DNA of 64,000 bases from Methylotenera oryzisoli_B (GCA_965613685.1 OZ277031.1:682001-746000); one strand, 5' to 3'. Counted from the first letter of the stretch, positions 34,857-44,136 are shown. Made by a program: numbers and translations. Notes: generated by a model not told the origin, from the sequence alone.

Positions 34857-35921
34857 ATGGCTTTAATTTCCTTAAGGCAATTGCTAGACCACGCCGCTGA
34901 GTATCAATATGCGCTGCCTGCATTTAATGTGAATAATATGGAGCAAATTCACGCCATCATGCAAGCCGCTGATGAAGTGGATAGTCCGGTGATTCTGCAG
35001 GCGTCGGCTGGGGCAAGAGGCTACGCGGGTGAACCTTTTTTACGTAAGTTAGTGGAGGCCGCCATAGAGCAATACCCTCATATACCCTTGTGTATGCACC
35101 AGGATCACGGTGCTTCACCTTCCGTTTGCCAAGTGGCGATGCGCAGCGGCTTTTCTAGCGTGATGATGGATGGGTCGCTTGAAAGTGATGCTAAAACCCC
35201 TGCAAACTTTTCTTATAATGTCGAGGTCACGCGCCGCGTGGTGGAATCTGCGCATGCCATAGGTGTTTCGGTGGAAGGTGAACTGGGTTGCTTAGGGTCG
35301 CTAGAAACAGGTCAAGCGGGAGAGGAAGATGGTGCTGGAGCGGTTGGCATTTTGAATGAATCCCAATTATTAACGGACCCGAATGAAGCTGCAGAATTTG
35401 TGAAAGCCACCCAAGTGGATGCTTTAGCCATTGCCATTGGCACGAGTCATGGGGCATACAAATTTAGTCGTCCACCTACCGGTGACATTTTGGCTATCAG
35501 TCGCATTAAAGCCATACATGCGCGCATACCCAATACCCATTTGGTGATGCATGGTTCATCAAGTGTGGAGCAAGAATGGTTGCAAATGATACGGGACTAC
35601 GGCGGGCAAATTAAAGAAACCTACGGTGTACCTGTTGCAGAAATCGTAGATGGCATCAAAAATGGGGTGCGAAAAATCAATATTGATACCGATATTCGCT
35701 TGGCTATGACGGCCACCCTGCGAAAAACCATGGCGGAACACCCTGAAGAATTTGACCCAAGAGTATTGCTGAAATCCGCCATGATTGCCGCAAGAAGTGT
35801 ATGTAAAAATCGCTTTGAAGCTTTTGGCAGTGCGGGTCAGGCAGCAAAAATTAAAGTTATTTCTTTAGAGAAAATGGCTAGCCGTTATGCAGCAGGTGAG
35901 CTGGCGGCGATTGTTAGGTGA
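34857..35921 (+). CDS. cbbA: Fructose-bisphosphate aldolase class II
   Basis: Zinc-dependent aldolase condensing DHAP with glyceraldehyde-3-phosphate (and with erythrose-4-phosphate in the Calvin cycle). Typical parts are YALPAFNVNNMEQIHAIMQA, zinc ligands in CMHQDHGAS and later His residues (GTSHGAYKF, HLVMHGSSSV), the catalytic Asp in MHQDHG, and GVRKINIDTDIRLAMTA. Length is 354 residues, and the variant matches the CbbA-type in cbb operons. It is four bases upstream of tpiA. Confidence 0.95.
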   Translation: MALISLRQLLDHAAEYQYALPAFNVNNMEQIHAIMQAADEVDSPVILQASAGARGYAGEPFLRKLVEAAIEQYPHIPLCMHQDHGASPSVCQVAMRSGFSSVMMDGSLESDAKTPANFSYNVEVTRRVVESAHAIGVSVEGELGCLGSLETGQAGEEDGAGAVGILNESQLLTDPNEAAEFVKATQVDALAIAIGTSHGAYKFSRPPTGDILAISRIKAIHARIPNTHLVMHGSSSVEQEWLQMIRDYGGQIKETYGVPVAEIVDGIKNGVRKINIDTDIRLAMTATLRKTMAEHPEEFDPRVLLKSAMIAARSVCKNRFEAFGSAGQAAKIKVISLEKMASRYAAGELAAIVR

Positions 35922-35924
35922 GCT

Positions 35925-36674
35925 ATGCAGCGTAAATTAATTGTCGGTAACTGGAAGATGAACGGCAACTTTGTTAGCAATCAATTGTTGTTGCAAGGCA
36001 TAGTGGCCGGTGTGCGTGATTTACATCATGCAGACTACGTTTTATGCCTACCTTATCCCTATTTGCATCAAGCACAATCCATACTGCAACAGACCAATGT
36101 AGCGTGGGGTGCGCAAAACTTGTCGGCTAATGAAGATGTCGCCCTAACTGGGTCGGTGTCGCCCAGTATGTTGGTGGATAATGGCTGTACTTACGTGATC
36201 GTTGGGCATTCTGAACGACGCATTCTTTCGCATGAAACCGATGACACCGCCGCAGCAAGATTCAACGCAGCACTCAAAGCCGGATTAACCCCGATTTTTT
36301 GTATGGGCGAATCAAAAGACGAACGCGAGTCGGATTGGACAGAATACATTGTTGGCCGGCAATTGGATTCCATTATGCGGCGTTTTGGGGTGCATGCATT
36401 AAGCCAAGCCATACTCGTCTATGAGCCTTTATGGGCGGTGGGTACGGACATGCCAGCCACACCCAGTCAAGCTCAAGAAGTGCATCAGTTTATCCGCAAG
36501 CGCATTGCACGTTGCGATGAACATATTGCAAAGAATGCGCGCATTCTATATGGCGGCAGCTTGCACCCTAATAATGCACACGACTTGTTCGCTATGCCAG
36601 ACATCAATGGCGGTTTAGTTGGACGGTGCTCCTTGGATGCACAAGCTTTTGTATCTATATGCCTATCTATTTAA
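35925..36674 (+). CDS. tpiA: Triosephosphate isomerase
   Basis: Interconverts DHAP and glyceraldehyde-3-phosphate. The family signatures are visible: VGNWKMNGN, the catalytic His in IVGHSERR, the catalytic Glu in LVYEPLWAVGTD with the following mobile loop, and the phosphate-binding YGGSLHPNN. Length is 249 residues. It completes a cbbP-cbbA-tpiA unit. Presence of tpiA inside a cbb cluster is less common, and a second housekeeping copy may exist elsewhere (inference). MITE copy B follows 22 bases later. Confidence 0.94.
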   Translation: MQRKLIVGNWKMNGNFVSNQLLLQGIVAGVRDLHHADYVLCLPYPYLHQAQSILQQTNVAWGAQNLSANEDVALTGSVSPSMLVDNGCTYVIVGHSERRILSHETDDTAAARFNAALKAGLTPIFCMGESKDERESDWTEYIVGRQLDSIMRRFGVHALSQAILVYEPLWAVGTDMPATPSQAQEVHQFIRKRIARCDEHIAKNARILYGGSLHPNNAHDLFAMPDINGGLVGRCSLDAQAFVSICLSI

Positions 36675-36696
36675 TTTAGATTGATTTCTATGGTTA

Positions 36697-36868
36697 GAGA
36701 CCTTTGCACAAACAGTAAAATAGAAATTTTTTTATGAATTTCATCGGTTTTCGTCATTCCCGCGCAAGCGGGAATCCATTTTAATCAAGCCCTTAGGTGG
36801 ATCCCCGCTTGCGCTAGGATGACGGATTTGTAATGTTTCATGACTAAACTTGCTTCGTGCAAAGTCTC
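36697..36868. mobile_element. MITE-like element, copy B
   Basis: A 172-bp relative of copy A in the same orientation. Terminal inverted repeats are GAGACCTTTGCACAAA at the left and TTCGTGCAAAGTCTC at the right. The internal hairpin ATTCCCGC-GCAA-GCGGGAAT (36756-36775) is perfect and differs from copy A by a compensated base pair. Outer arms CGTCAT/ATGACG bound the core (36752-36824). The core resembles a repeat type common in proteobacteria (CGTCATTCCCGC...). No clear target duplication is visible. It fills most of the 303-bp gap between tpiA and the TauE-type gene. Confidence 0.75.
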
Positions 36869-36871
36869 ATA

Positions 36872-36893
36872 ATGCCTTATACTAATAGGGCAT
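36872..36893. repeat. Hairpin next to MITE copy B
   Basis: ATGCCTTAT pairs with ATAGGGCAT (one G-U) around a four-base loop, three bases after the right end of copy B. The remaining 84 bases up to the next gene show nothing else recognisable. Confidence 0.35.
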
Positions 36894-36977
36894 ACGTTTG
36901 AATTGAGTTGGGGCGCTAGTATGCTCAATAAATTGACTTCATTTTTATGACTTTTAAGCCGCACCTGTCTAATTTTC

Positions 36978-37727
36978 TTGAAAAATCCAGCATTGACTAC
37001 TGAACTCTTATTCTTGCTTATCTCGGCTGTTTTTCTTATCGCCATGCTGTACTCCTCTGTCGGGCACGCTGGCGCATCCGGTTACATTGCAGTCATGTCC
37101 TTGCTGTCATTGGCGCCGGAGGTGATTAAGCCGACAGCCTTATCCTTGAATATCTTGGTGGGATCAATCGCCACCTGGCAATTTTATAGAGCCGGGCATT
37201 TTTCTTGGTCGCTATTTTGGCCTTTTGCGGCCTTTGCTGTGCCTTGTGCCTTTATTGGCGGGCAGCTTAATTTGCCTACGCATGTATTTAAGATGGTTTT
37301 AGGTTTGCTATTGCTCTATTCAGCCTGGCGATTTTTTGTGCACGCTAAACAAAGTGTGCAAATAAAAACAGTGCCTCGCACTCAAGCTTTGTTGGCCGGT
37401 GCGGGAATTGGTTTTTTATCAGGGTTGACTGGCACCGGTGGCGGCATTTTCCTTACGCCATTGTTACTCTTGATGGGCTGGGCGGATGCAAAGCGGGCGG
37501 CGGCTGTTTCAGCTTTGTTTGTTTTGCTAAATTCCGTTTCTGGCCTGGCTGGGAATTTTACTGCAACTAAAGCCTTGCCAACCTTCCTTGTACCTTTGCT
37601 TATTGCCGCGGCATTAGGTGGGCTAGTGGGCTCTTATTTTGGCAGTCGCCGTATTCAGCCTCATGCCATAAAAAAATTGTTGGCCATGGTATTGTTGATT
37701 GCTGGCTTTAAGTTAATCTTAACCTAA
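36978..37727 (+). CDS. TauE/SafE family membrane permease
   Basis: A 249-residue membrane protein of the TauE/SafE (DUF81) family, which includes sulfite, sulfoacetate and other organic anion exporters. Hydrophobic segments alternate throughout. The two related halves start with AMLYSSVGHAGASGYIAVMS and GIGFLSGLTGTGGGIFLTPL, the latter being the family's glycine-rich motif. The start is uncertain: TTG at 36978 gives a full first helix, TTG at 36993 is an alternative, and no ribosome binding site is clear. The substrate is unknown. Confidence 0.85.
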   Translation: MKNPALTTELLFLLISAVFLIAMLYSSVGHAGASGYIAVMSLLSLAPEVIKPTALSLNILVGSIATWQFYRAGHFSWSLFWPFAAFAVPCAFIGGQLNLPTHVFKMVLGLLLLYSAWRFFVHAKQSVQIKTVPRTQALLAGAGIGFLSGLTGTGGGIFLTPLLLLMGWADAKRAAAVSALFVLLNSVSGLAGNFTATKALPTFLVPLLIAAALGGLVGSYFGSRRIQPHAIKKLLAMVLLIAGFKLILT

Positions 37728-37750
37728 AACCCCAACCCGTTGATGCACCA

Positions 37751-39676
37751 CTATGCCTTGCCTTGCTTGGCATCCAGCACTTCCCAACGGGCAAGCAAGG
37801 CCTCCAATAGGCCGTCTATTTCAACTAAGCGCGCTTGCAAGGTTTTAACCAAGTCTGCCTGCGTTTTGTAGATCTCGCTGTCAGCCAATTGCGTATTAAT
37901 CCCGGCTTGTTCCGTTTCTAATTGTTCTATGCTCAAGGGGATGTCGGTCAGCTCCTTTTCCTCTTTAAAGCTGAGTTTGCTGGTGGCCTTTACGTGTGCC
38001 GGTTTGCTTTGCGTTTTGGCCGCCTGCGCTAACTCGCTGAGGCGTTTGTCTTCTGCTCGACTAGCTTGAGCACGTTGTTGGCTAAAGCGTTGCCAGTCGT
38101 CAAAGCCGCCGCCGAATTCGGTCAATATGCCATTGCCTTCAAAGGCAATCACTTGCGTGACGGTGTTTTCTAAAAACGCCCGGTCATGGCTGACTAGAAA
38201 CAGCGTGCCAGTAAAATCTTGCAGCAGACTTTCTAATAGCTCTAAGGTGTCGATGTCCAAGTCGTTGGTTGGTTCGTCCAATACCAAAACATTGGCCGGC
38301 CGCGCGAACAATCGGGCCAATAGCAAACGGTTGCGTTCGCCGCCAGATAAGGATTTAACTGGGGAGCGTGAGCGTTGCGGCGGAAATAAAAAATCTTCCA
38401 AATAGCTAATGACGTGCTTGCGCTCGTTGCCTATTTCGACAAAATCGGAGCCCGGACTGATGGTATCGGCCAGGGTGGCTTCTTCATCCAATTGCTCACG
38501 CATTTGATCAAAATACGCCACATTGATTTTGGTGCCGCGTTCAATTTTGCCGCTGTCGGCCTCGATGTCGCCTAGTATTAATTTAAGAAGAGTGGTTTTG
38601 CCTATGCCGTTAGGGCCAAGTAAGCCTATCTTGTCGCCACGTAAAATTCGTGTGCTGAAGTGGCTTATCAGGGTTCTATCACCGTAGGCTTTGCTGACAT
38701 TGTCTAGCTCAGCGACCAATTTACCGCTGCGTTCACCGGCATCCAAATTCAGTTTGACGTTGCCTTGGCGTTCGCGGCGTGCCGCACGGTCTAAGCGCAG
38801 CGCTTCCAATCTACGCACGCGGCCTTCATTGCGCGTGCGTCTGGCTTTAATCCCTTGGCGTATCCAAACTTCTTCCTGGGCTAAGAATTTATCAAATTTA
38901 GCCGCGTGGGTTTCTTCCACGGCAATCAATTCTTCTTTTTTAATTTGATACTGGCTAAAATTGCCGACAAAATCCGTCAATATGCCGCGATCTAGCTCAG
39001 TAATGCGGGTAGCCAAGCTATCTAGGAAGCGGCGATCGTGGGTGATGAATAACACGCTGCCGGTGAAACTTAACAACAAGTCTTCTAACCACTGTATCGC
39101 CTCTAAATCCAAATGGTTGGTCGGCTCGTCCAATAACAGCACTTCGGGTTCGGCCACCAGTGCGCGTCCCAGGGCCACGCGTTTGCGCCAACCACCGGAT
39201 AAGGTAGAAATTAAAGCGTCGGCATCGAGCTTCAAACGGCTTAATACCGTTTCTACCCGCGATTGCGCTGCCCAGCCGTTTTGTATGTCCAATTCGTGTT
39301 GCAAATGCTGCATCTTGCTCATCAAGGCATCGATGTCGGCTTCAGGCATGCCCATATCGTGGGTCACTTGGTGGTAATCAATGATGGTTTGCTGTAAGGC
39401 GCCCAAGCCTTCTGCCACCGCTTCAAATACCGTGTGTGCGGTGTTTAATTCCGGTTCTTGTGGCACGTAAACCACGCGGGCATTGGGTGCGCGCCAAACG
39501 TTGCCCTCGTCTAATTTGATGGTGCCGGCTATGGCTTTTAATAAGCTGGATTTGCCCGCACCGTTGCGGCCAATTAAGCCCACGCGTTCGCCTGCGTCCA
39601 GTTGAAAGGCAGCGTGATCAAGTAGGGCGTGATGACCAAAGGCGAGGGAGGCGTTATCTAAGGTAATAAAGGGCAT
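37751..39676 (-). CDS. uup: ABC-F family ATPase Uup
   Basis: A soluble protein with two ABC ATPase domains in tandem and no membrane segments, acting on ribosomes and linked to replication and precise transposon excision in E. coli. Domain 1 has GLIGRNGAGKSSLLKAIAG, LSGGWRKRVALGRAL and LLLDEPTNHLDLEAI. Domain 2 has GLLGPNGIGKTTLLKLIL, LSGGERNRLLLARLF and VLDEPTNDLDIDTLELL. The C-terminal 90 residues (after KLSFKEEKELTDIP) form a coiled coil, the DNA-binding domain that marks Uup among ABC-F proteins. Length is 641. rep lies upstream on the same strand. Confidence 0.93.
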   Translation of the reverse strand: MPFITLDNASLAFGHHALLDHAAFQLDAGERVGLIGRNGAGKSSLLKAIAGTIKLDEGNVWRAPNARVVYVPQEPELNTAHTVFEAVAEGLGALQQTIIDYHQVTHDMGMPEADIDALMSKMQHLQHELDIQNGWAAQSRVETVLSRLKLDADALISTLSGGWRKRVALGRALVAEPEVLLLDEPTNHLDLEAIQWLEDLLLSFTGSVLFITHDRRFLDSLATRITELDRGILTDFVGNFSQYQIKKEELIAVEETHAAKFDKFLAQEEVWIRQGIKARRTRNEGRVRRLEALRLDRAARRERQGNVKLNLDAGERSGKLVAELDNVSKAYGDRTLISHFSTRILRGDKIGLLGPNGIGKTTLLKLILGDIEADSGKIERGTKINVAYFDQMREQLDEEATLADTISPGSDFVEIGNERKHVISYLEDFLFPPQRSRSPVKSLSGGERNRLLLARLFARPANVLVLDEPTNDLDIDTLELLESLLQDFTGTLFLVSHDRAFLENTVTQVIAFEGNGILTEFGGGFDDWQRFSQQRAQASRAEDKRLSELAQAAKTQSKPAHVKATSKLSFKEEKELTDIPLSIEQLETEQAGINTQLADSEIYKTQADLVKTLQARLVEIDGLLEALLARWEVLDAKQGKA

Positions 39677-39762
39677 GGGTTTTGATGGTTTTCTATAGGT
39701 TGGTGCTAGAAGTTAAGCTTAAACGCCATTATAACCGAGCTCGGCTCGATTTCAGGCCGGCG

Positions 39763-41793
39763 TTAGTTATTGGCCAGCATGGCTTTGATGTTAGCCATTT
39801 TGGATTTGCCAAAATCTTTGCTAATTTCCGGGTCATTAAAGGGGTTGCCAAAATGGCGCACGTCGTCTTTAGGCAATTCGGCAATGAAGCGACTGGGTTC
39901 GCACAACGCCATCTCACCGGCGCGCTTGCGTTTTTTGCACCAGGATATGTTTAAGGATTTTTGCGCACGGGTAATGCCTACGTACATGAGGCGGCGTTCT
40001 TCTTCTATTTTAGTTGGGTCGGTCACGCCTAGGTCGACGCTCTCGCGATGCGGCAGTATGCCTTCTTCTACGCCGATTAAAAAAACGTGGCCAAACTCCA
40101 AACCCTTGGCGGCATGCAAAGTCGATAACTTAACCGCATCGACTTCGCCGGCCTCTTGGCCTTCTAGCATGCTCATTAAGGAGACCATTTGCGTCAGTTC
40201 CAGCAGGTTCTTGGCCTCCGCCTCAAGGCCGTATTCGGTATTGGCCTCGCCCTTTTTACTCAACCAGCCTATGAAGTCCATGACGTTAGCCCATTTGCTT
40301 TCGGCCGCACGGGGTTCTTCGCTGTCGTATAAAAACGCCTCGTATTGTATGGTGTTGAGTAAGTCGTCCAGCACCTCATTGGCCTGGTCGCGCACGGCGC
40401 GTTGTTGCAACTTGTTGATGTAGGCGCAGAAGTTGAGTAAATCGTCCAATTGCTTGGCACCCACGTCACTTTGAAAGTCGGCCTCAAAGGCGGCAGCGAA
40501 TAGGGATATTTTGTGCAAGCTGGCGTACTCGCCCAAACGCTCCAAGGTGGTGTTGCCTATGCCCTTTTTCGGGGTCGTGGCGGCTCGTATAAAAGCCGGG
40601 TCGTCGTCCTCGTTGGCAATCAGGCGCAAATAACTGACTAAGTCTTTAATCTCCGCCTTGTCAAAAAAAGATTGCCCACCCGACACCGTGTAGGGGATTT
40701 TATGATTACGCAATTGTTGCTCAAAAATGCGCGCTTGGTGATTGCCTCGGTATAAAACCGCGTAATCCAAAAATTTGGTGCGATGCTCAAATTTATGCGC
40801 TTGTATTTTCATGATGACCGATTCGGCTTCGGCTTCCTCGCTCATGGCGGCGGACACTTGTATCAAATCGCCGGTGCCCAAATCGCTCCATAATTTCTTC
40901 TCAAACAACTTGGGGTTGTTGCTGATTACCTGGTTGGCTGCGCGCAATATGCGCACCGTGGAGCGGTAGTTTTGTTCCAATTTAATGATTTTTAGCTTAC
41001 TGAAGTCATCGGTGAGTTGGCGTAAATTTTCCACATCGGCACCGCGCCAACCATAAATGGCTTGGTCGTCGTCACCCACGGCAGTGAATTGCCCGCGCAA
41101 GCCGGTGAGCATTTTGACCAATTTATATTGGCAGGCATTGGTGTCTTGGTATTCGTCGATGAGCAAATACTGCAATTTTCGTTGCCATTTATTCAGGGCA
41201 CTTTCATGCAATTGAAAGAGCTCAACAGGCAGCTTGATTAAATCGTCGAAATCCACCGCTTGGTAAGCTTTAAGGGTTTGTTGGTAGAGTTGGTAGACTT
41301 TAGCGGCTGCCACAGTGAGGTCTTCATCGGCTTGCGCTTTGGCTTGATCGGCATTAAGGAAGGCATTTTTCCATGCCGAAATTTGCCATTGGGTTTTACG
41401 AATTATTTGCTTGTCTGTGGTGGCCAATATGTCCGCCACAATTTTGTAGCTGTCTGAGGAATCCAGTATGGAAAACTGCGGTTTGTAACCCAACAGGGCG
41501 GCTTCGGCACGCAGCATTTGCAGGCCTAGTGAATGGAAGGTGGCTATGGTGAGGCCTTTGGTGCTTTTGCCTTGCATTAACTTGCCCACCCGATCTTGCA
41601 TTTCCCGTGCGGCTTTATTGGTGAAGGTGATGGCCGCTATTTCTTTAGGTGAATAACCGGCCTCGTCGATCAAGTAACTGATTTTTTGCGTGATGACTCG
41701 GGTCTTGCCGCTGCCAGCGCCAGCCAGAACCAACAAGGGGCCATCTAGGTATTTGACCGCTTCGCGTTGGGGAGAATTAAGGCTGTTTAACAT
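39763..41793 (-). CDS. rep: ATP-dependent DNA helicase Rep
   Basis: A superfamily 1 3'-5' DNA helicase of 676 residues that clears protein blocks from replication forks. Motifs in order: NSPQREAVKYLDGPLLVLAG, Walker A AGAGSGKTRVITQKI, FTNKAAREMQDRV, DEYQDTNACQYKL, VGDDDQAIYGWRGA, QNYRSTVRIL, LSTLHAAKGLEFGHVFLIG and RRLMYVGITRAQKSL. The N-terminus and length favour Rep over UvrD. The next gene on this strand is uup. Confidence 0.95.
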   Translation of the reverse strand: MLNSLNSPQREAVKYLDGPLLVLAGAGSGKTRVITQKISYLIDEAGYSPKEIAAITFTNKAAREMQDRVGKLMQGKSTKGLTIATFHSLGLQMLRAEAALLGYKPQFSILDSSDSYKIVADILATTDKQIIRKTQWQISAWKNAFLNADQAKAQADEDLTVAAAKVYQLYQQTLKAYQAVDFDDLIKLPVELFQLHESALNKWQRKLQYLLIDEYQDTNACQYKLVKMLTGLRGQFTAVGDDDQAIYGWRGADVENLRQLTDDFSKLKIIKLEQNYRSTVRILRAANQVISNNPKLFEKKLWSDLGTGDLIQVSAAMSEEAEAESVIMKIQAHKFEHRTKFLDYAVLYRGNHQARIFEQQLRNHKIPYTVSGGQSFFDKAEIKDLVSYLRLIANEDDDPAFIRAATTPKKGIGNTTLERLGEYASLHKISLFAAAFEADFQSDVGAKQLDDLLNFCAYINKLQQRAVRDQANEVLDDLLNTIQYEAFLYDSEEPRAAESKWANVMDFIGWLSKKGEANTEYGLEAEAKNLLELTQMVSLMSMLEGQEAGEVDAVKLSTLHAAKGLEFGHVFLIGVEEGILPHRESVDLGVTDPTKIEEERRLMYVGITRAQKSLNISWCKKRKRAGEMALCEPSRFIAELPKDDVRHFGNPFNDPEISKDFGKSKMANIKAMLANN

Positions 41794-41941
41794 GCGCTAG
41801 TGAGTGATAGGAGTTGGGGTAATCGGGCAGGCTGGGATTTTAGCGTTTACCGGTTTAACTAGCTACTTAAACTTGTGTCTGCCTGTGCTTTGCGTAAAGC
41901 GTGCCATAATCCAGGTTTAATTATCAAGCACAGGAATGAAC

Positions 41942-42202
41942 ATGCGATCGACTAAAGCCAGTGCCGCCATAGATAGGCTTAAGCGCCGCAGTGACAACCC
42001 GCTTTATTCCATGAGCATGAGCAGCGCCGGCCTGTTTAGCTTGCAGTTAGGTGACGGCCTGGGTAACAGCACGCGCTTATGTGAGCCCATGGCCATGGAC
42101 GAATTTGTTGCGTGGGTGAATGGCTACGGCCCGCAAATAGTCAAGCGCGTGAGCAAACTAGACGTGGCGTTTAGTAAGCAGCTGCAGAAAAAACGTACTT
42201 AG
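41942..42202 (+). CDS. Small hypothetical protein
   Basis: An 86-residue basic protein I do not recognise. It has a Lys/Arg-rich N-terminus (STKASAAIDRLKRRSDNP), a middle part with SMSSAGLFSLQLGDGLGNS and a C-terminal part with DEFVAWVNGYGPQIVKRVSK. No membrane segment or known motif is visible. An AGGA (41932-41935) lies six bases before the ATG at 41942; an earlier ATG at 41936 overlaps that site. Coding looks real because codon choice resembles neighbours and the gene fits neatly between rep and rbgA, overlapping the convergent rbgA stop by four bases. Confidence 0.6.
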   Translation: MRSTKASAAIDRLKRRSDNPLYSMSMSSAGLFSLQLGDGLGNSTRLCEPMAMDEFVAWVNGYGPQIVKRVSKLDVAFSKQLQKKRT

Positions 42203-43149
42203 CTTGGGGCTGCTGCGGTCTCGTCTGTACCATTGTCTGTCGCATTGTCTGGCAACACTAGGCAAGCTTGCGTCATCAAGGCACGACTATTAGGCGTTTC
42301 TAAGCTAATGCGGCCTATGGCGCCACTGCGGTAATCGGTTAAAAATGCCACCGCCGTTTTTTCCGTATCCCATAAGCCGTCATGGCGCTTGTAAGAACGG
42401 CGTTTGGCTATGGCTTCCAATAAATCCACACCATCCATCTTGCTCACATCCAGCAGGGCGCCATTGTGCTTCATGGTGTCCAATTTGTAGCGCGCATTAA
42501 GCAGGGCGGGGTAAGATCTAAGCAAGTTGTCGGCCAAAAATAGCGCTACGTCTTCGTCTATGACGGCGTTGCGGCCAATGGCATGACTGGCGGCCAGCAT
42601 GTAGCCATCGGATTCGTATTGTATCTTGGGCCACATCATGCCTGGCGTGTCGGTGATGCTCATGGTTTCCGATAAATCAAAACGCTGCTGACTTTTGGTG
42701 ACCGCTGGTTCGTCGCCCACCTTGGCCACACGTCGATTCAATAAGGCGTTCATTAGAGTGGATTTGCCGACATTGGGGATGCCCATAATCAGCATGCGCA
42801 GTGGCTTTAAATGCGTACCGCGGTGCGGTGTTAGGGCAAGGCAGTGCTTGGGAATTTTATTAGCGTCACCGGGCTTTTTGCAGGACAGTGCGACTGCTTT
42901 GGTGTTGGGTTGGCTGTTGAAATAATTAAGCCAAGCTTGGGTGGCCACGGGGTCGGCCAGGTCGGCTTTATTGAGAATTTTGAGTTGCGGGCGCTGACGG
43001 AATAAACGCATTTCATCTATCATGGGGTTGTGGCTGGCAGCAGGCACGCGGGCATCCAACACCTCGATCACGATGTCGGTGAACTCCATCGTTTCTTCGG
43101 CTTTTTTGCGCGCTTGGGTCATGTGCCCTGGGTACCACTGAATCGCCAT
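42199..43149 (-). CDS. Ribosome biogenesis GTPase YlqF/RbgA-like
   Basis: A circularly permuted GTPase involved in 50S assembly. Motif order is permuted: NKADLADP (G4), then GIPNVGKSTLMNAL (G1) and TDTPGMMWPK (G3). The N-terminus IQWYPGHMTQARKKAEE and the phrase VIEVLDARVPAASHNP are diagnostic of the YlqF family. Length is 316 residues with a C-terminal helical domain. The last dozen residues (DNATDNGTDETAAAPS) are low complexity and probably disordered. Confidence 0.92.
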   Translation of the reverse strand: MAIQWYPGHMTQARKKAEETMEFTDIVIEVLDARVPAASHNPMIDEMRLFRQRPQLKILNKADLADPVATQAWLNYFNSQPNTKAVALSCKKPGDANKIPKHCLALTPHRGTHLKPLRMLIMGIPNVGKSTLMNALLNRRVAKVGDEPAVTKSQQRFDLSETMSITDTPGMMWPKIQYESDGYMLAASHAIGRNAVIDEDVALFLADNLLRSYPALLNARYKLDTMKHNGALLDVSKMDGVDLLEAIAKRRSYKRHDGLWDTEKTAVAFLTDYRSGAIGRISLETPNSRALMTQACLVLPDNATDNGTDETAAAPS

Positions 43150-43314
43150 CTATGTCATCCTTCTTCCATGCTTGCTTTGTTAAAGCGCCACGTCTTATTT
43201 AAATTTTGCTAGGCATTGAATTGCTCTGTCCGCGCATTTTAACATTGCCTAGGATAATTCCCCTTTTTATCTGCGAGCAGGCAGTTTGTTCGGATTTTGC
43301 CTTAAAATAGCGGC

Positions 43315-44136
43315 ATGACCATGCCAGCAGAAATTCGCCCCAATCAATCCATAGACTTGCTTAAAGCCTTGCACATTCTCACGCGTGACGGCAAGCTCAA
43401 CCAAGACAGTCGCCGTAAACTGAAGCAGGTTTACCATTTGGTGAATTTCATTGAGCCTTTGTTTAATGAGGCGCTGTTGCGCAATGAGCAGCCTGTAATT
43501 GTTGACCATGGGGCAGGCAAGTCATATTTGGGTTTTATCTTATATGATTTGCTGTTAAAGCAGCATGCGGCTGGCCAAGTAATAGGCATAGAAACCCGAC
43601 CTGAGTTGGTGGCGCAATCCCAGCAATTGGCTTCACAGCTTCAATTTTCGCGCATGGACTTTCAGCATTTAACGGTAGCCGAATCCATCACTTCGCCCAG
43701 TTTGCCCGCTAAGGTGGACATGGTGACCGCTTTGCATGCCTGCAACACGGCGACCGACGATGCCATACGCTTTGGCTTAAGCAAGCAAGCCAGTTACATG
43801 GTGTTGGTGCCATGTTGTCAGGCGGAAGTGGCGGAGGCCCTGCGTCTGCATAAAAACGAGAGTTTTTCACTAACGCCATTGAGTGAAATTTGGCGTCATC
43901 CTATCCACACCCGTGAATTTGGGAGCCAACTGACCAATGTCTTGCGCTGTTTGCAGTTGGAGGCGGCTGGATACCAAGTTACCGTCACCGAGCTGGTGGG
44001 CTGGGAGCACTCCATGAAGAATGAATTAATCATAGCCAAATACACCGGTCAGCCGCGCAAGAACGCGCTGGTTCGCTTAGAGGCGATATTGCAAAGCCTG
44101 AATTTAACTGATCTGCGTACGCGCTTTATGCTTTAG
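43315..44136 (+). CDS. Class I SAM-dependent methyltransferase (Methyltransf_32-like)
   Basis: A 273-residue methyltransferase-like protein. The SAM loop is VDHGAGKSYLGFIL, followed by IGIETRPELV with an acidic residue at the end of the second strand. LHACNTATDDAIRFGL and VLVPCCQAEVAEAL resemble the METTL25/Methyltransf_32 group. The N-terminal helix region (RPNQSIDLLKALHILTRDGK) is shared by bacterial relatives. The substrate is unknown. It ends four bases into the convergent dhaK stop. Confidence 0.82.
   Translation: MTMPAEIRPNQSIDLLKALHILTRDGKLNQDSRRKLKQVYHLVNFIEPLFNEALLRNEQPVIVDHGAGKSYLGFILYDLLLKQHAAGQVIGIETRPELVAQSQQLASQLQFSRMDFQHLTVAESITSPSLPAKVDMVTALHACNTATDDAIRFGLSKQASYMVLVPCCQAEVAEALRLHKNESFSLTPLSEIWRHPIHTREFGSQLTNVLRCLQLEAAGYQVTVTELVGWEHSMKNELIIAKYTGQPRKNALVRLEAILQSLNLTDLRTRFML

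Noticed and set aside
33758..36868. The two ~172-bp repeats as a CRISPR or as a composite transposon
   Set aside because: There are only two copies 3 kb apart with internal hairpins and terminal inverted repeats, no spacers, no cas genes and no transposase gene.
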